Part shown: positions 1-47,446 of the stretch, in pieces
Numbering within the stretch: the stretch's first letter is position 1
How the letters are laid out: every line of letters starts with the position of its first letter
Assembly: GCA_044359585.1 (NCBI GenBank)
Contig: JBIKLV010000008.1
Span: 16,492-80,491, forward strand
DNA: 64,000 bases
Direction: 5' to 3'
DNA from: Sulfuritalea sp044359585
GTDB lineage: Bacteria; Pseudomonadota; Gammaproteobacteria; Burkholderiales; Rhodocyclaceae
Notes under the pieces: generated by a model
Databases searched by the model: none
Told to the model about the DNA's origin: nothing
The model's input: the letters and a program-made list of their open reading frames with translations, nothing else
Program-made: the position numbers and the translations under genes

Positions 1-2
1 TC

Positions 3-38777
<38,775 letters not shown>

Positions 38778-38937
38778 GCTGGCCGTTACCTCAGGACGGC
38801 GCGGATTTGCGTGGCATGCGAGCGGATGGCCAGCTGGTCGTTGGCGGGCTATGAATAGAGTGGTAGCATCCGTCCCGCCTGATGGTCGGGCAGGTGGTCC
38901 AAGAAATATTCGCACTACTCTTTCGGCAGAAAACCCA

Positions 38938-39744
38938 ATGAGAACAATTTTCGGCGATTGCCTGAAGGGCATCATCGCAGGCGCCGTAGCCGTCGTCGCG
39001 CAGGCCGCGGTCGCTCAGGCGCAGTCGGTGCCTGGCGCCTCATCGACGACGGAGGCGCGCAGCTTCGAGATGATCCGGCCGAGCGGTGAATTGGAGTGCC
39101 TCGTCGAACCCTTCATGACGGTCAACGTCGGCAGTCCGGTGGACGGAGTGCTGGAACAGGTTACGGTCAATCGGGGCGACCGCGTGCGCAAGGGACAGGT
39201 GGTCGCAAAGCTGCAGGCTGGCGTCGAGGCGGCGGTGGTCAACCTCTCCGAAGCGCGTGTCGAGTTCGGGCGTCGGCGCCTGGCGCGAATCGACAGCCTC
39301 CTCGAAAAGCAGTTGATCTCGGTCCAGGAAAGCGACGAACTGGCAACGGAAGTCAAACTGCGCGAAGAAGAGCTGAAGAAGGACCAGGAAGCCCTCAAAT
39401 TGCGGACCATCTTCAGTCCGATCGATGGCGTGGTCGTCGAGCGGCGCCTCGCGCCGGGTGAATTGGTTCGTGCCGAAAAGTCGGTTGTCTTGAGGCTGGC
39501 GCAAATCAATCCGCTCAACATTGAGGTCATTGCACCGGCCCGACTGTTCGGGTCGGTGCGGGTCGGCATGTCGGGGCAGGTCAGCCTCGCGCCTTTCTTT
39601 CCCGGCACCCATCAGGCGAAGGTCGTCGTGGTGGATAAGGTGATCGACGCGGCAAGCGGCACCATGGGCGTGCGCCTGCAACTGCCGAATCCGGACTACA
39701 AGATTCCGGCCGGCATCAAATGCAGCGTCGTGCTCGGAAAATAG
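38938..39744 (+). CDS. Periplasmic HlyD-type adaptor, short form
   Basis: This 268-residue protein is a membrane-fusion (periplasmic adaptor) family member. The ATG at 38938 was chosen over the ORF opening at 38851 because it gives a clean signal peptide: a basic start (MRTIFGDCLKG), a hydrophobic stretch and AQAQS. Next come a first lipoyl half (VGSPVDGVLEQVTVNRGDRVRKGQVVAKL), a coiled-coil pair (about residues 100-165, RRLARIDSLLEKQL and EEELKKDQEALKL), a second lipoyl half (FSPIDGVVVERRLAPGELV), and a beta-barrel domain. Adaptors of this family bridge an inner-membrane transporter and TolC. It lies 160 bp after the giant gene and 107 bp before the TolC gene. It is shorter than typical HlyD (about 470 residues) and has no transmembrane anchor other than the signal sequence. 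Confidence 0.85.
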   Translation: MRTIFGDCLKGIIAGAVAVVAQAAVAQAQSVPGASSTTEARSFEMIRPSGELECLVEPFMTVNVGSPVDGVLEQVTVNRGDRVRKGQVVAKLQAGVEAAVVNLSEARVEFGRRRLARIDSLLEKQLISVQESDELATEVKLREEELKKDQEALKLRTIFSPIDGVVVERRLAPGELVRAEKSVVLRLAQINPLNIEVIAPARLFGSVRVGMSGQVSLAPFFPGTHQAKVVVVDKVIDAASGTMGVRLQLPNPDYKIPAGIKCSVVLGK

Positions 39745-39851
39745 TTTGAACTCAAAGACTTGTATAACTTAGGGCTAACGTATCATTTCGGGCCCCGGTG
39801 CGGCGTCATTCGCCGCCGCGGCGCTGATCTGGATTGACTTCGGATGGAATC
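39745..39851 (+). promoter_or_regulatory. AT-rich leader upstream of the TolC-family gene, possible promoter
   Basis: This gap is unusually AT-rich for the window. It contains TTGAAC (39746), TATAAC (39763) and TATCAT (39781), but no pair has ideal 16-18 bp spacing. A promoter is possible and is not demonstrated by the sequence. Confidence 0.25.
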
Positions 39852-41213
39852 GTGACCAAAAATCGATACAGCACTGCCGGCGTCGGGCATTGGGCGCACG
39901 TCCTGGCCTGGGTGTGCGCCTCGCTGCTGCTGCCCATTCCCGCGCGCGGCGAAACCCTGCTGGACGCCTATTCCCTGGCGCGCCAGAACGATCCGAAGTT
40001 CCGGGTTGCCCAGGCCGAGAGCCGGGCGAGCAGCATGGCCATCGAGCAGGCGCGCGCCGGGTTCCTGCCGACGATCAAACTCGACATGGAAGCGATCGAA
40101 ACGCGGCAACGTGTGCTGAGCAGCCAGAACATCACCTTCAAAGCCGGGGTTGCCACCTTTCCGACCAAGAACTACACGCTGTCGGTGAATCAGCCGATCT
40201 TTCGGCTGGATGCGATCGAGCGCTTCGAGCAGGCCAAGGCGGTGGTCAAGCAGGCCGAGTACACGCTGCTCGCGGCAGAACAGGACATGTTGCTGCGCAC
40301 TACCGCGGCCTATCTCGTGGTCCTCGCCGCCACCGACAATCTCGCGCTGGCCAGCGCGGAGCGCGAATCCGTGGGCAAGGTGCTCGAATTGGCGCGCGCC
40401 AAGCTCAAGTCGGGCCTCGGTACCGTCACCAACCAGCATGACGCCCTGGCGCGATTCTCCGCGGCGCAGGCGCGGGAGATCGAGGCTCGCCACAAACAGC
40501 GGGATGCACGCCAGGGATTGCGCGAGATAACCGGTCGGCTGATCGAGAACGTGCAGGTCCTGCGCGAAGATTTTCCGCTCGAGACTCCCGAGCCGGCCGA
40601 CATCGAACCCTGGATCGAGGCGGCGCTGGAGCAGAACCTGCTGTTGCGGGCCAGGCGCGAGGCGGTCCAGGTTGCACATCAGGAGGTAGAGCGCCAGCGT
40701 GCCGGTCACTTCCCGACCGTCAACCTGCTGGCCACCCACAACCAGCGCGACGCCGGCAGCACGCTGTTCGGCGGTGGCAGCGACACCGAGACGACCGATC
40801 TGACGGTGCGCCTGACCGTGCCGATCTACGAAGGCGGGCTGACCAGCGCGGTTACCCAGGAAGCGGTACACCGCTATCAGAAGTCCCAGGAAGAACTCGA
40901 GCAGGAACGTCGCGCCATCGAGCGCGTAACGCGTGCCTCCTATGACGCCACGCTGAGCGGAGTCACGCTGGTCCAGGCGCTCAAACAAGGTGTCGTTGCC
41001 CAGCAAAGTGCGCTCGAAGCAAAGGCCGAGGGCCACAAGACCGGCCTGTATGCGCTGTTGCCGGTGCTCGATGCTGCGCGCGACCTGTACCTTGCCAAGC
41101 GCGACTACGCGCAGTCGCGCTACGACTACCTGTTCAATCGCCTGCGCCTCAAGCAGGCTACCGGTACGCTTTCGGAAGCCGACCTGGTGCAAATCAGTGC
41201 AGCGCTTCATTGA
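39852..41213 (+). CDS. TolC-family outer-membrane channel
   Basis: This 453-residue outer-membrane efflux protein is of the type that forms the exit duct in type I secretion and efflux systems. The GTG at 39852 is preferred to the TTG at 39834 because GGATGGAAT lies just upstream and the product then begins MTKNRY ahead of a hydrophobic signal (AHVLAWVCASLLLPIPARG). The mature part starts ETLLDAYSLARQNDPKFRVAQAE, typical of TolC. It contains two OEP repeats (about residues 40-235 and 250-440) with long helices and the FLPTIKLDME and FPTVNLLATHNQRD strands. It ends without the long polar tail of E. coli TolC. Neighbours are two adaptor-type genes, so it is most likely the outer-membrane part of the export apparatus for the giant protein. 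Confidence 0.9.
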   Translation: MTKNRYSTAGVGHWAHVLAWVCASLLLPIPARGETLLDAYSLARQNDPKFRVAQAESRASSMAIEQARAGFLPTIKLDMEAIETRQRVLSSQNITFKAGVATFPTKNYTLSVNQPIFRLDAIERFEQAKAVVKQAEYTLLAAEQDMLLRTTAAYLVVLAATDNLALASAERESVGKVLELARAKLKSGLGTVTNQHDALARFSAAQAREIEARHKQRDARQGLREITGRLIENVQVLREDFPLETPEPADIEPWIEAALEQNLLLRARREAVQVAHQEVERQRAGHFPTVNLLATHNQRDAGSTLFGGGSDTETTDLTVRLTVPIYEGGLTSAVTQEAVHRYQKSQEELEQERRAIERVTRASYDATLSGVTLVQALKQGVVAQQSALEAKAEGHKTGLYALLPVLDAARDLYLAKRDYAQSRYDYLFNRLRLKQATGTLSEADLVQISAALH

Positions 41214-41343
41214 TTCACCCTGTGCGGTCGCAAGCCCATCGTTTCAATGTGTCGGTGAGATGTGGGCGTTGCCGGGCGTCCAAGTTCGTTTTTCCCCCTT
41301 CCCGGGAATGGCCCGCATCGATCGCAGGAATTAGGATTTTCGA

Positions 41344-43218
41344 GTGACAACGGAAGACGGCATTGCCCTGGTAACCGATGCCCGAAGGGCAGCGGGCGAC
41401 GGAAACGAGGAATCATTCGAATCGGCGGCATGGGCGCGGCTCGCCCACGCCGGCGATTCGCGCAGCTTTGCCGCGGGTTGGCTCGACATACAGTGCCGCG
41501 CCTTCGAAGGCGTCATCCGGGGCGCCGTGATCTTGCGCGCATCGGAGGCGGCGGCTTTCGCGCCGGTCGCGGTCTGGCCCGAGGGAATCGAGGGTAGCCC
41601 GAAGCTCGCCGCGGTGGTCGAGCGCGCCCTGCAAGGTCGCAGGGTCGTCGTTGACGGCACCAAGCGCGTGCCGCGCCGGCAGGACCCAATATTCATTGCG
41701 CATCCCATACTGGTCGACGACGAACTCTACGGTGCCGCCGCGCTGGAGATCGAGGGCCGCTCGGAGGGCGCGGTGCGCGACCTGGTGCAGCGCCTCGGCT
41801 GGGGCATCGGCTGGCTGGAGGCCCTTGCCCGGCGCAAAACCTTCACCAGCAAGGCGCGGCTGGTCACGGTGCTGGAAATCATCGCCACATCCCTGCAGCA
41901 CGAACGTTTTCAGGCGGCCGCGACGGCGGTGGCAACCGAGCTTGCGACCACCTTCGGTTGCGAGCGCGTCAGCCTGGGTTTCATGAAGGGGCGCCACATC
42001 CAGGTGCGGGCGCTTTCCCACAGTTCGGCGTTCGGCAAGAAGACCAACCTGGTGCGCGCCATCGAAGGCGCGATGGACGAGGCGGCCGATCAACTGGCGA
42101 CCGTTGTGTTCCCCTCGCGCAAGGACGGGCCGTTCCAGGTCACCCGCGCCCATGCCGAACTCCTCCAGCAACACGGCATCGGCGCGGTCTGCACGATTCC
42201 CCTGACCGCCGGCGAGCGCGTGCTTGGCGCGCTGGTCCTGGAACTGCCGGTCGGTGCCGAGTTCGATGCGCGCACGGTGGAGCTCTGCGAGCATGCCGCC
42301 TTGCTGGTGGGGCCGGTGCTCGACGTCAAGCGCAGGGAAGACCGCTGGCTGGCCGAAAAGGCCCTCGACAGCGCGCGCACCCATTGGCGCCACCTGGTGG
42401 GGCCGCGCCATGTCGCGCTCAAGCTGTGGGCGCTGATTGGCGCGCTGGCGCTGGCATTCTTCTCCATCGTCGACGGCGACTACATGATCACGGCCGATGC
42501 CAGCCTCGAAGGCAAGGTGCAGCGCGCCGTCACCGCGGCCATGCAGGGCTATATCGTCGAAGCGCGGGCCCGTGCCGGTGACATCGTGCGCGAGGGCGAC
42601 GTGCTGGCCGCGATGGATACCCGCGACCTGCGGCTCGAACGCCAGAAGGTGCTGAGCCAAGGCGCCCAGCAGGAAAGCGAGCGGCGGCAGGCCATCGCCG
42701 AGGGAAATCGCGCGCGTGCTGCGATCCTCGAGGCCCAAAGCGGGCAGGTGCGGGCGCAGCTGACCCTGATCGACGAGCAGATTTCCCGCGCCCAACTGGT
42801 GGCTCCCTTCGACGCCGTCGTGGTCAAGGGCGACCTCAGCCAATCGCTGGGCGCGGCGGTCGAACGCGGCAACGTGCTGTTCGAACTCGCGCCGCTGGAT
42901 ACCTACCGCGTCATCATGAAAGTGGATGAACGCGACATCACCGACGTCGCGGTCGGCAAGCCGGGCCGCCTCGCGCTGGCCAGCATGCCCAACGAAGAAT
43001 TCGAACTGACGATCGAGAAGATCACGCCGGTCTCCGTGGTCGATCAGGGCCGTAATTTCTTCCGCGTCGAGGCCCGGGCAAAGGGCGCCATCGAAAAGCT
43101 GCGTCCGGGCATGGAGGGTATCGGCAAGATCCAGGTCGAGCGCCGCCGCCTGGTCTGGATCTGGACCCACAAGCTGGTGCACTGGACGCGCATGTGGGTC
43201 TGGTCCTGGTGGCCGTAA
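41344..43218 (+). CDS. GAF-GAF-TM-HlyD fusion adaptor
   Basis: This 624-residue protein starts at GTG 41344, with AGGA about 10 bases upstream. Two GAF-like domains can be seen in the N-terminal cytoplasmic part (about residues 35-160 and 185-335; the second contains FGCERVSLGFMKGRHIQVRA and GAVCTIPLTAGERVLGALVL). One transmembrane helix follows at about 359-378 (LKLWALIGALALAFFSI). A HlyD-like periplasmic part runs from 385 to 610, with lipoyl halves AAMQGYIVEARARAGDIVREG and LVAPFDAVVVKGDLSQSLG around a short coiled coil. GAF domains usually bind small ligands or mediate dimerisation, so cytoplasmic sensing linked to an adaptor is the inference. It ends with the unusual Trp-rich tail WTRMWVWSWWP. 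Its stop is 13 bp before the next gene. Confidence 0.85.
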   Translation: MTTEDGIALVTDARRAAGDGNEESFESAAWARLAHAGDSRSFAAGWLDIQCRAFEGVIRGAVILRASEAAAFAPVAVWPEGIEGSPKLAAVVERALQGRRVVVDGTKRVPRRQDPIFIAHPILVDDELYGAAALEIEGRSEGAVRDLVQRLGWGIGWLEALARRKTFTSKARLVTVLEIIATSLQHERFQAAATAVATELATTFGCERVSLGFMKGRHIQVRALSHSSAFGKKTNLVRAIEGAMDEAADQLATVVFPSRKDGPFQVTRAHAELLQQHGIGAVCTIPLTAGERVLGALVLELPVGAEFDARTVELCEHAALLVGPVLDVKRREDRWLAEKALDSARTHWRHLVGPRHVALKLWALIGALALAFFSIVDGDYMITADASLEGKVQRAVTAAMQGYIVEARARAGDIVREGDVLAAMDTRDLRLERQKVLSQGAQQESERRQAIAEGNRARAAILEAQSGQVRAQLTLIDEQISRAQLVAPFDAVVVKGDLSQSLGAAVERGNVLFELAPLDTYRVIMKVDERDITDVAVGKPGRLALASMPNEEFELTIEKITPVSVVDQGRNFFRVEARAKGAIEKLRPGMEGIGKIQVERRRLVWIWTHKLVHWTRMWVWSWWP

Positions 43219-43231
43219 GGCCGGGCAGGTC

Positions 43232-45379
43232 GTGAGCGACACCCTTTTCAGTCCCTCCTGGTACCGGGTTGCATCGCTCAAGCCGAGGATCCGCTCGCAT
43301 GCCAGAATCCTGCGCCAGTCGTTCCGCGACAAGGTCTGGTTCGTCCTCCAGGATTTCGCCGCCGAGCGCTCGCACCGCTTTTCGCCGGCCGCGCACCATT
43401 TCATCGGCCTCATGGACGGCGAGAGAACGGTGCAGGAAATCTGGGAGGCGACCAGCGCGCACCTGGGCGATGGCGCGCCGAGCCAGGAAGAGGTAATACG
43501 CCTGCTCGGACAGTTGCATGCTACCGACGTGCTGTTGTGTGATGTGCCGCCCGACAGCATGGAGGTTTTTCGACGTCACGAGAAGCATGAGCGGATGTTG
43601 TGGCGGCGGCGGCTGTGGACGCCCCTGGCGCTGCGATTTCCGCTGCTCGACCCCGACCGCTTCCTGGAGCGGACGCTGCCCTGGGTGCAACCGCTGTTCG
43701 GCTGGTTCGGGATACTCCTCTGGCTCGCGGTGGTGGGCACCGGGGCGGTGCTGGCGGCTTCCCACTGGACCGACCTGACGGAGAACATCGCCGATCGCGT
43801 GCTCGATCCGGGAAACCTCGTGTTGCTCTGGTTCGTGTATCCGGTGGTCAAGGCCCTGCATGAACTGGGGCATGCCTATGCGATCAGGAAATGGGGCGGC
43901 GAGGTACACGAGATAGGCATCATGCTGCTGGTGCTGTCGCCGGTACCCTACGTCGATGCGTCCGCCTCCTGGGGCTTCAATGACAAGCGCAAGCGGATGG
44001 TTGTCGGCGCGGCGGGCATCGCCGTTGAGTTGTTTCTCGGCTCGCTCGCCTTGTTTACCTGGCTCATGGTCGAACCGGGCGCGGTGCGGGCCATCGCGTA
44101 CAACGTGATGCTGATCAGCGGAGTTTCCACCTTGCTGTTCAACGGCAACCCGCTGCTTCGCTTCGACGGTTACTACGTGCTTGCCGATGCGATCGAGATG
44201 CCCAACTTGGGGTCGCGCTCCAACCAGTATCTCGGGTACCTGTTCCAGCGCTACATTTTCGGCGTCGCCGACGCCGAGTCGCCGGCGCACTCGACCGGAG
44301 AGCGCTTCTGGATGGTGGTGTATGGCATCGCGTCGTTCGTGTACCGGATATTCATCTCCTTCATCATCATCACCTTCATTGCCGGAAAGTTCTTTTTCAT
44401 CGGGGTATTGCTCGCCATCTGGGCCATCGCGACCCAGGTGATGATGCCCATCGGCAAAACCCTGTCATTCCTGGTTTCCAGTCCCGGCCTGCGGCGCCAG
44501 CGCGGGCGTGCGGTATCCACCAGCATCGCGCTTGCCGCTCTGGTTGCGGTCCTGCTGTTCGTCGCACCGTTCCCGCATTGGACCCGCACCGAAGGGGTGC
44601 TCTGGGTGCCCGAAGAGGCGCAGGTGCGGGCGGGCACGGAAGGCTTCATCGTCGACCTGCTGGCGCCGGCCGACGGCGAAGTCAGCCGGGACCAGCCGCT
44701 GGTTCGCGCCGAGGAGCCGTTTCTCGCGGCCCGCGTCGCCATGCTCGAGGCGCAGTTGCAGGAACTGATCGCCAAGTACGACGCCTCGCTGACCATCGAT
44801 CGGGTGCAGGCCGCCATGTTCCGCGAGCAAATCATTGCCGCCGATGCGAACCTGCAGCGCAGCCGCGAACGCGCGGCCGACCTGGTGTTTCGCAGCCCGG
44901 CCAATGGCCGCTTCATCGTGCCGAACGCCGCGGATCTCACCGGTCGATTCGTCAGCAAGGGGCAGTTGATCGGCTACGTGGTGGAGCCCCGGGAACAGAC
45001 CGCGCGTGTGGCGCTGCTGCAGGACGACATTGCGATGGTGCTGCAGGAGACCCGGAGCGTCGAAGTGATGCTCGCCGGCTGGGGTGCCAGCCCGATGCCG
45101 GCGCGAATTCGCCGCCAGGTCCCCGGCGCCTCGCAACAGTTGCCGACGGCGGCGCTGGGCAGTTCCGGTGGCGGCCCGATCACGGTCGACCCGCGCGATG
45201 CGAAGGGCGTGACGGCGCTCAATCAGATCTTCCAGCTCGAACTGACTCTTCCCGGGGAAGTGCGGGCCGAATACCTCGGCGCACGGGTCTTCGTCCGTTT
45301 CAACCATGGTTTCGAACCCGTCGGATTCCAGCTCTATCGGGCCTTCCGGCGCCTGCTGCTGAGGCAGTTCAATGTCTAG
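43232..45379 (+). CDS. PqqD-like / M50 metallopeptidase / HlyD fusion membrane protein
   Basis: This 715-residue inner-membrane protein begins at GTG 43232. Residues about 20-105 look like a PqqD-type winged-helix domain (FSPAAHHFIGLMDGERTVQEI). The membrane core carries the zinc-site HELGH at 210-214 and NGNPLLRFDGYY at 304-315, whose Asp312 is the expected third zinc ligand of M50/site-2 proteases. At least six hydrophobic segments surround them. From about residue 450 the protein continues as a HlyD-like periplasmic part (EGVLWVPEEAQVRAGTEGFI, coiled coil, SPANGRFIVPNA). Similar fusions are annotated as putative peptide zinc metalloproteases (YydH-like) in other bacteria. Inference: an adaptor that also processes or guides substrate. 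It could equally be a proteolytically inactive scaffold; the visible residues are intact. Confidence 0.85.
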   Translation: MSDTLFSPSWYRVASLKPRIRSHARILRQSFRDKVWFVLQDFAAERSHRFSPAAHHFIGLMDGERTVQEIWEATSAHLGDGAPSQEEVIRLLGQLHATDVLLCDVPPDSMEVFRRHEKHERMLWRRRLWTPLALRFPLLDPDRFLERTLPWVQPLFGWFGILLWLAVVGTGAVLAASHWTDLTENIADRVLDPGNLVLLWFVYPVVKALHELGHAYAIRKWGGEVHEIGIMLLVLSPVPYVDASASWGFNDKRKRMVVGAAGIAVELFLGSLALFTWLMVEPGAVRAIAYNVMLISGVSTLLFNGNPLLRFDGYYVLADAIEMPNLGSRSNQYLGYLFQRYIFGVADAESPAHSTGERFWMVVYGIASFVYRIFISFIIITFIAGKFFFIGVLLAIWAIATQVMMPIGKTLSFLVSSPGLRRQRGRAVSTSIALAALVAVLLFVAPFPHWTRTEGVLWVPEEAQVRAGTEGFIVDLLAPADGEVSRDQPLVRAEEPFLAARVAMLEAQLQELIAKYDASLTIDRVQAAMFREQIIAADANLQRSRERAADLVFRSPANGRFIVPNAADLTGRFVSKGQLIGYVVEPREQTARVALLQDDIAMVLQETRSVEVMLAGWGASPMPARIRRQVPGASQQLPTAALGSSGGGPITVDPRDAKGVTALNQIFQLELTLPGEVRAEYLGARVFVRFNHGFEPVGFQLYRAFRRLLLRQFNV

Positions 45380-45405
45380 CAACGCTCCGCCGCAGGGGCG
45401 GTCGG

Positions 45406-47400
45406 ATGTCTAGCACCACGCTGCTGCGTCCCGGGATAGCGCTCGGGCCGTATCCGCAGCGGGACGATCTGCGCGACGGCTGGCTGGATCGCGCCGCCGC
45501 GAGCCTGGGGGGATTCATCCGGCAGCGGGTGTATGGGCGCAGTCCTGGGCGCGGCGAGTTTCTCTCACGCGTCAATGAAGAAGGACAGCGCCTTGCCGCG
45601 TTGACGGACAAGGAAATCCGCGAGTGCGTTCCCGACCTGCGGCGCCGCCTTTACAGCGAAGGGCTCGACGAACCGCTGGTGGCGCGCAGCTTCGCCATCA
45701 TCCGCGAGATATCCGGGCGCCGTCTCGGCATGCGGCCCTTCGACGTGCAGTTGCTGGGCGGGCGCGTGATGCTCGAGGGCAAGATCGCCGAAATGGAAAC
45801 GGGCGAGGGCAAGACCCTGACGGCGACCCTGCCGGCCTGCACCGCCGCGCTGGCCGGGATACCGGTCCATATCGTGACCGTCAATGATTTCCTGGTGATG
45901 CGCGACGCGGCGTGGATGACCCCGATCTACAAATTCTTCGGCCTCAGCGTCGGCACCATCACCGAGGGCATGACGCCCGAGGCGCGCCGCGCGGCCTATG
46001 CCTGCGACATCACCTATGGCACCAACAAGCAGATGGTGTTCGATTACCTGAAGGACCGCCTGATGCTTGGGCGCGACACCGGGCACATGCAACTCCAGCT
46101 CGAAGCCCTGCACGCCGAGCACTCGCACGCCAGCCGCCTGCTGTTGCGCGGCCTGTGCTTCGTCATCGTCGACGAGGCGGACAGCGTTCTGGTGGACGAG
46201 GCGCGCACGCCGTTGATCATTTCCAACGTCGGCGACTCGAGCCAGGAGGAGCAGGTTTATGCCGAAGCCGTGACCATGGCGCGGCAGATGGATACCGGTT
46301 CGGATTTTTCGATCCGGCCGCGCGAACATGACGTCGAACTAACCGAGAGCGGGCGTCGGCGCGCCACCGAGTTGGCGGAGCCTTACGGCGGCCTCTGGAT
46401 GGGGCCGCGCCGGCGCGAGGAACTGATCCGACGTGCGCTGGCCGCCTTGTACCTCTACCAGCGCGACAAGCAGTATCTGGTACGCGGCGGCAAGATCCAG
46501 ATCGTGGACGAATACACCGGCCGTGTGATGGCGGACCGCTCCTGGGAGCGCGGGCTGCACCAGATGATCGAGGCCAAGGAGGGCTGCGCGATTACCGGCC
46601 AGCAGGAGACCCTGGCGCGCATCAGTTACCAGCGATTCTTCCGCCGCTACCTGCGGGTCGCCGGGATGACCGGCACCGTCAGGGAGGTTGCCGGCGAACT
46701 CTGGTCGGTGTACCGCCTGCCGGTGGTCACGATACCGACCAATCGTCCGATACAGCGCCGGAACCTGCCCGACGAGGTGTACCTCACCGCCGAGGAAAAG
46801 TGGGCGACCGTGGTCGATCGCTTGCGCCGGCTGCAGAACGAGGGGCGCGCCGTCCTGGTCGGGACGCGATCGGTCGCCGCATCCGAGCATTTGAGCGCGC
46901 TGCTGTCGCTTGCCGGACTGATGCACCAGGTGCTCAACGCCCGGCAGGACCAGGAGGAGGCGGAGGTGATCGCCCGTGCCGGCGAGCGCGGGCGCATCAC
47001 GGTCGCCACCAACATGGCGGGCCGCGGCACCGACATTCGGCTGGCTCCCGGCGTCGCCGAACTCGGCGGCCTGCATGTGCTGGCGACGGAACGTCACGAC
47101 TCGCGGCGCATCGACCGGCAATTGTTCGGCCGCTGCGGGCGCCAGGGCGATCCCGGAAGTTTCCAGGTCGTCATGTCGCTCGACGACGAAATCTTCCATG
47201 ACGTATTTAAGCCGCATGCAGAAAGGCTGCGCCGGGTGTTTCCGCGCGTCGGCGAGCCATTGCCCGGATGGCTCGGCAAGTTGCTGGTGAATCTCGCGCA
47301 GGGCATCGCCGAGCGCCACCACGGTCGCGTGCGGCGCGAACTGTTGAGCGTAGACGACCAGTTGAGCGACCTGCTGGCCTTTACCGGGCGCAGCGAATAG
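45406..47400 (+). CDS. SecA-like ATPase lacking the C-terminal half (accessory SecA paralogue)
   Basis: This 664-residue protein starts at ATG 45406 after a GGGGCGGTCGG stretch; the much longer frame opening at 44578 only overlaps the preceding gene. Walker A is GEGKT (133-137), the DEAD motif is DEAD (256-259), followed by VLVDEARTPLIIS. The preprotein cross-linking domain is retained (KIQIVDEYTGRVM, GLHQMIEAKEGCAI). The second ATPase domain has GMTGT, ATNMAGRGTDI (534-544) and GRCGRQGD (575-582, Ala/Ser to Cys). The protein stops at the start of the long scaffold helix, so it lacks the helical wing, the two-helix finger and the zinc-binding C-tail of SecA (about 900 residues). The short VAR segment is also missing. 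It is 26 bp after the M50-HlyD gene. A housekeeping secA is expected elsewhere. Confidence 0.9.
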   Translation: MSSTTLLRPGIALGPYPQRDDLRDGWLDRAAASLGGFIRQRVYGRSPGRGEFLSRVNEEGQRLAALTDKEIRECVPDLRRRLYSEGLDEPLVARSFAIIREISGRRLGMRPFDVQLLGGRVMLEGKIAEMETGEGKTLTATLPACTAALAGIPVHIVTVNDFLVMRDAAWMTPIYKFFGLSVGTITEGMTPEARRAAYACDITYGTNKQMVFDYLKDRLMLGRDTGHMQLQLEALHAEHSHASRLLLRGLCFVIVDEADSVLVDEARTPLIISNVGDSSQEEQVYAEAVTMARQMDTGSDFSIRPREHDVELTESGRRRATELAEPYGGLWMGPRRREELIRRALAALYLYQRDKQYLVRGGKIQIVDEYTGRVMADRSWERGLHQMIEAKEGCAITGQQETLARISYQRFFRRYLRVAGMTGTVREVAGELWSVYRLPVVTIPTNRPIQRRNLPDEVYLTAEEKWATVVDRLRRLQNEGRAVLVGTRSVAASEHLSALLSLAGLMHQVLNARQDQEEAEVIARAGERGRITVATNMAGRGTDIRLAPGVAELGGLHVLATERHDSRRIDRQLFGRCGRQGDPGSFQVVMSLDDEIFHDVFKPHAERLRRVFPRVGEPLPGWLGKLLVNLAQGIAERHHGRVRRELLSVDDQLSDLLAFTGRSE

Positions 47401-47423
47401 CGCCCATTCCTTTCGGGCCCGCG

Positions 47424-47440
47424 AAAAGTCGGCGCTGGCG
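47424..47440 (-). repeat. Dispersed 17-bp motif CGCCAGCGCCGACTTTT, minus-strand copy
   Basis: This intergenic copy lies between the SecA-like gene and tRNA-Leu. It is one of seven instances of the motif in the window (others at 15472, 30272, 50385, 52136, 55999 and 63445, all plus strand). Confidence 0.5.
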
Positions 47441-47446
47441 GCACGG

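Noticed and set aside
38778..38937. Possible small gene between the giant gene and the first HlyD-type gene
   Set aside because: The only frame is the upstream extension of the adaptor, which would hide the signal peptide; nothing else is supported.
44578..45405. Upstream extension of the SecA-like frame (would make 940 residues)
   Set aside because: It overlaps the M50-HlyD gene in another frame and has no SecA similarity; the normal N-terminus begins at 45406.
38938..47400. Classical type I secretion operon
   Set aside because: No ABC transporter with a Walker A / LSGGQ pair was seen in any of the five proteins; the only ATPase is SecA-like.
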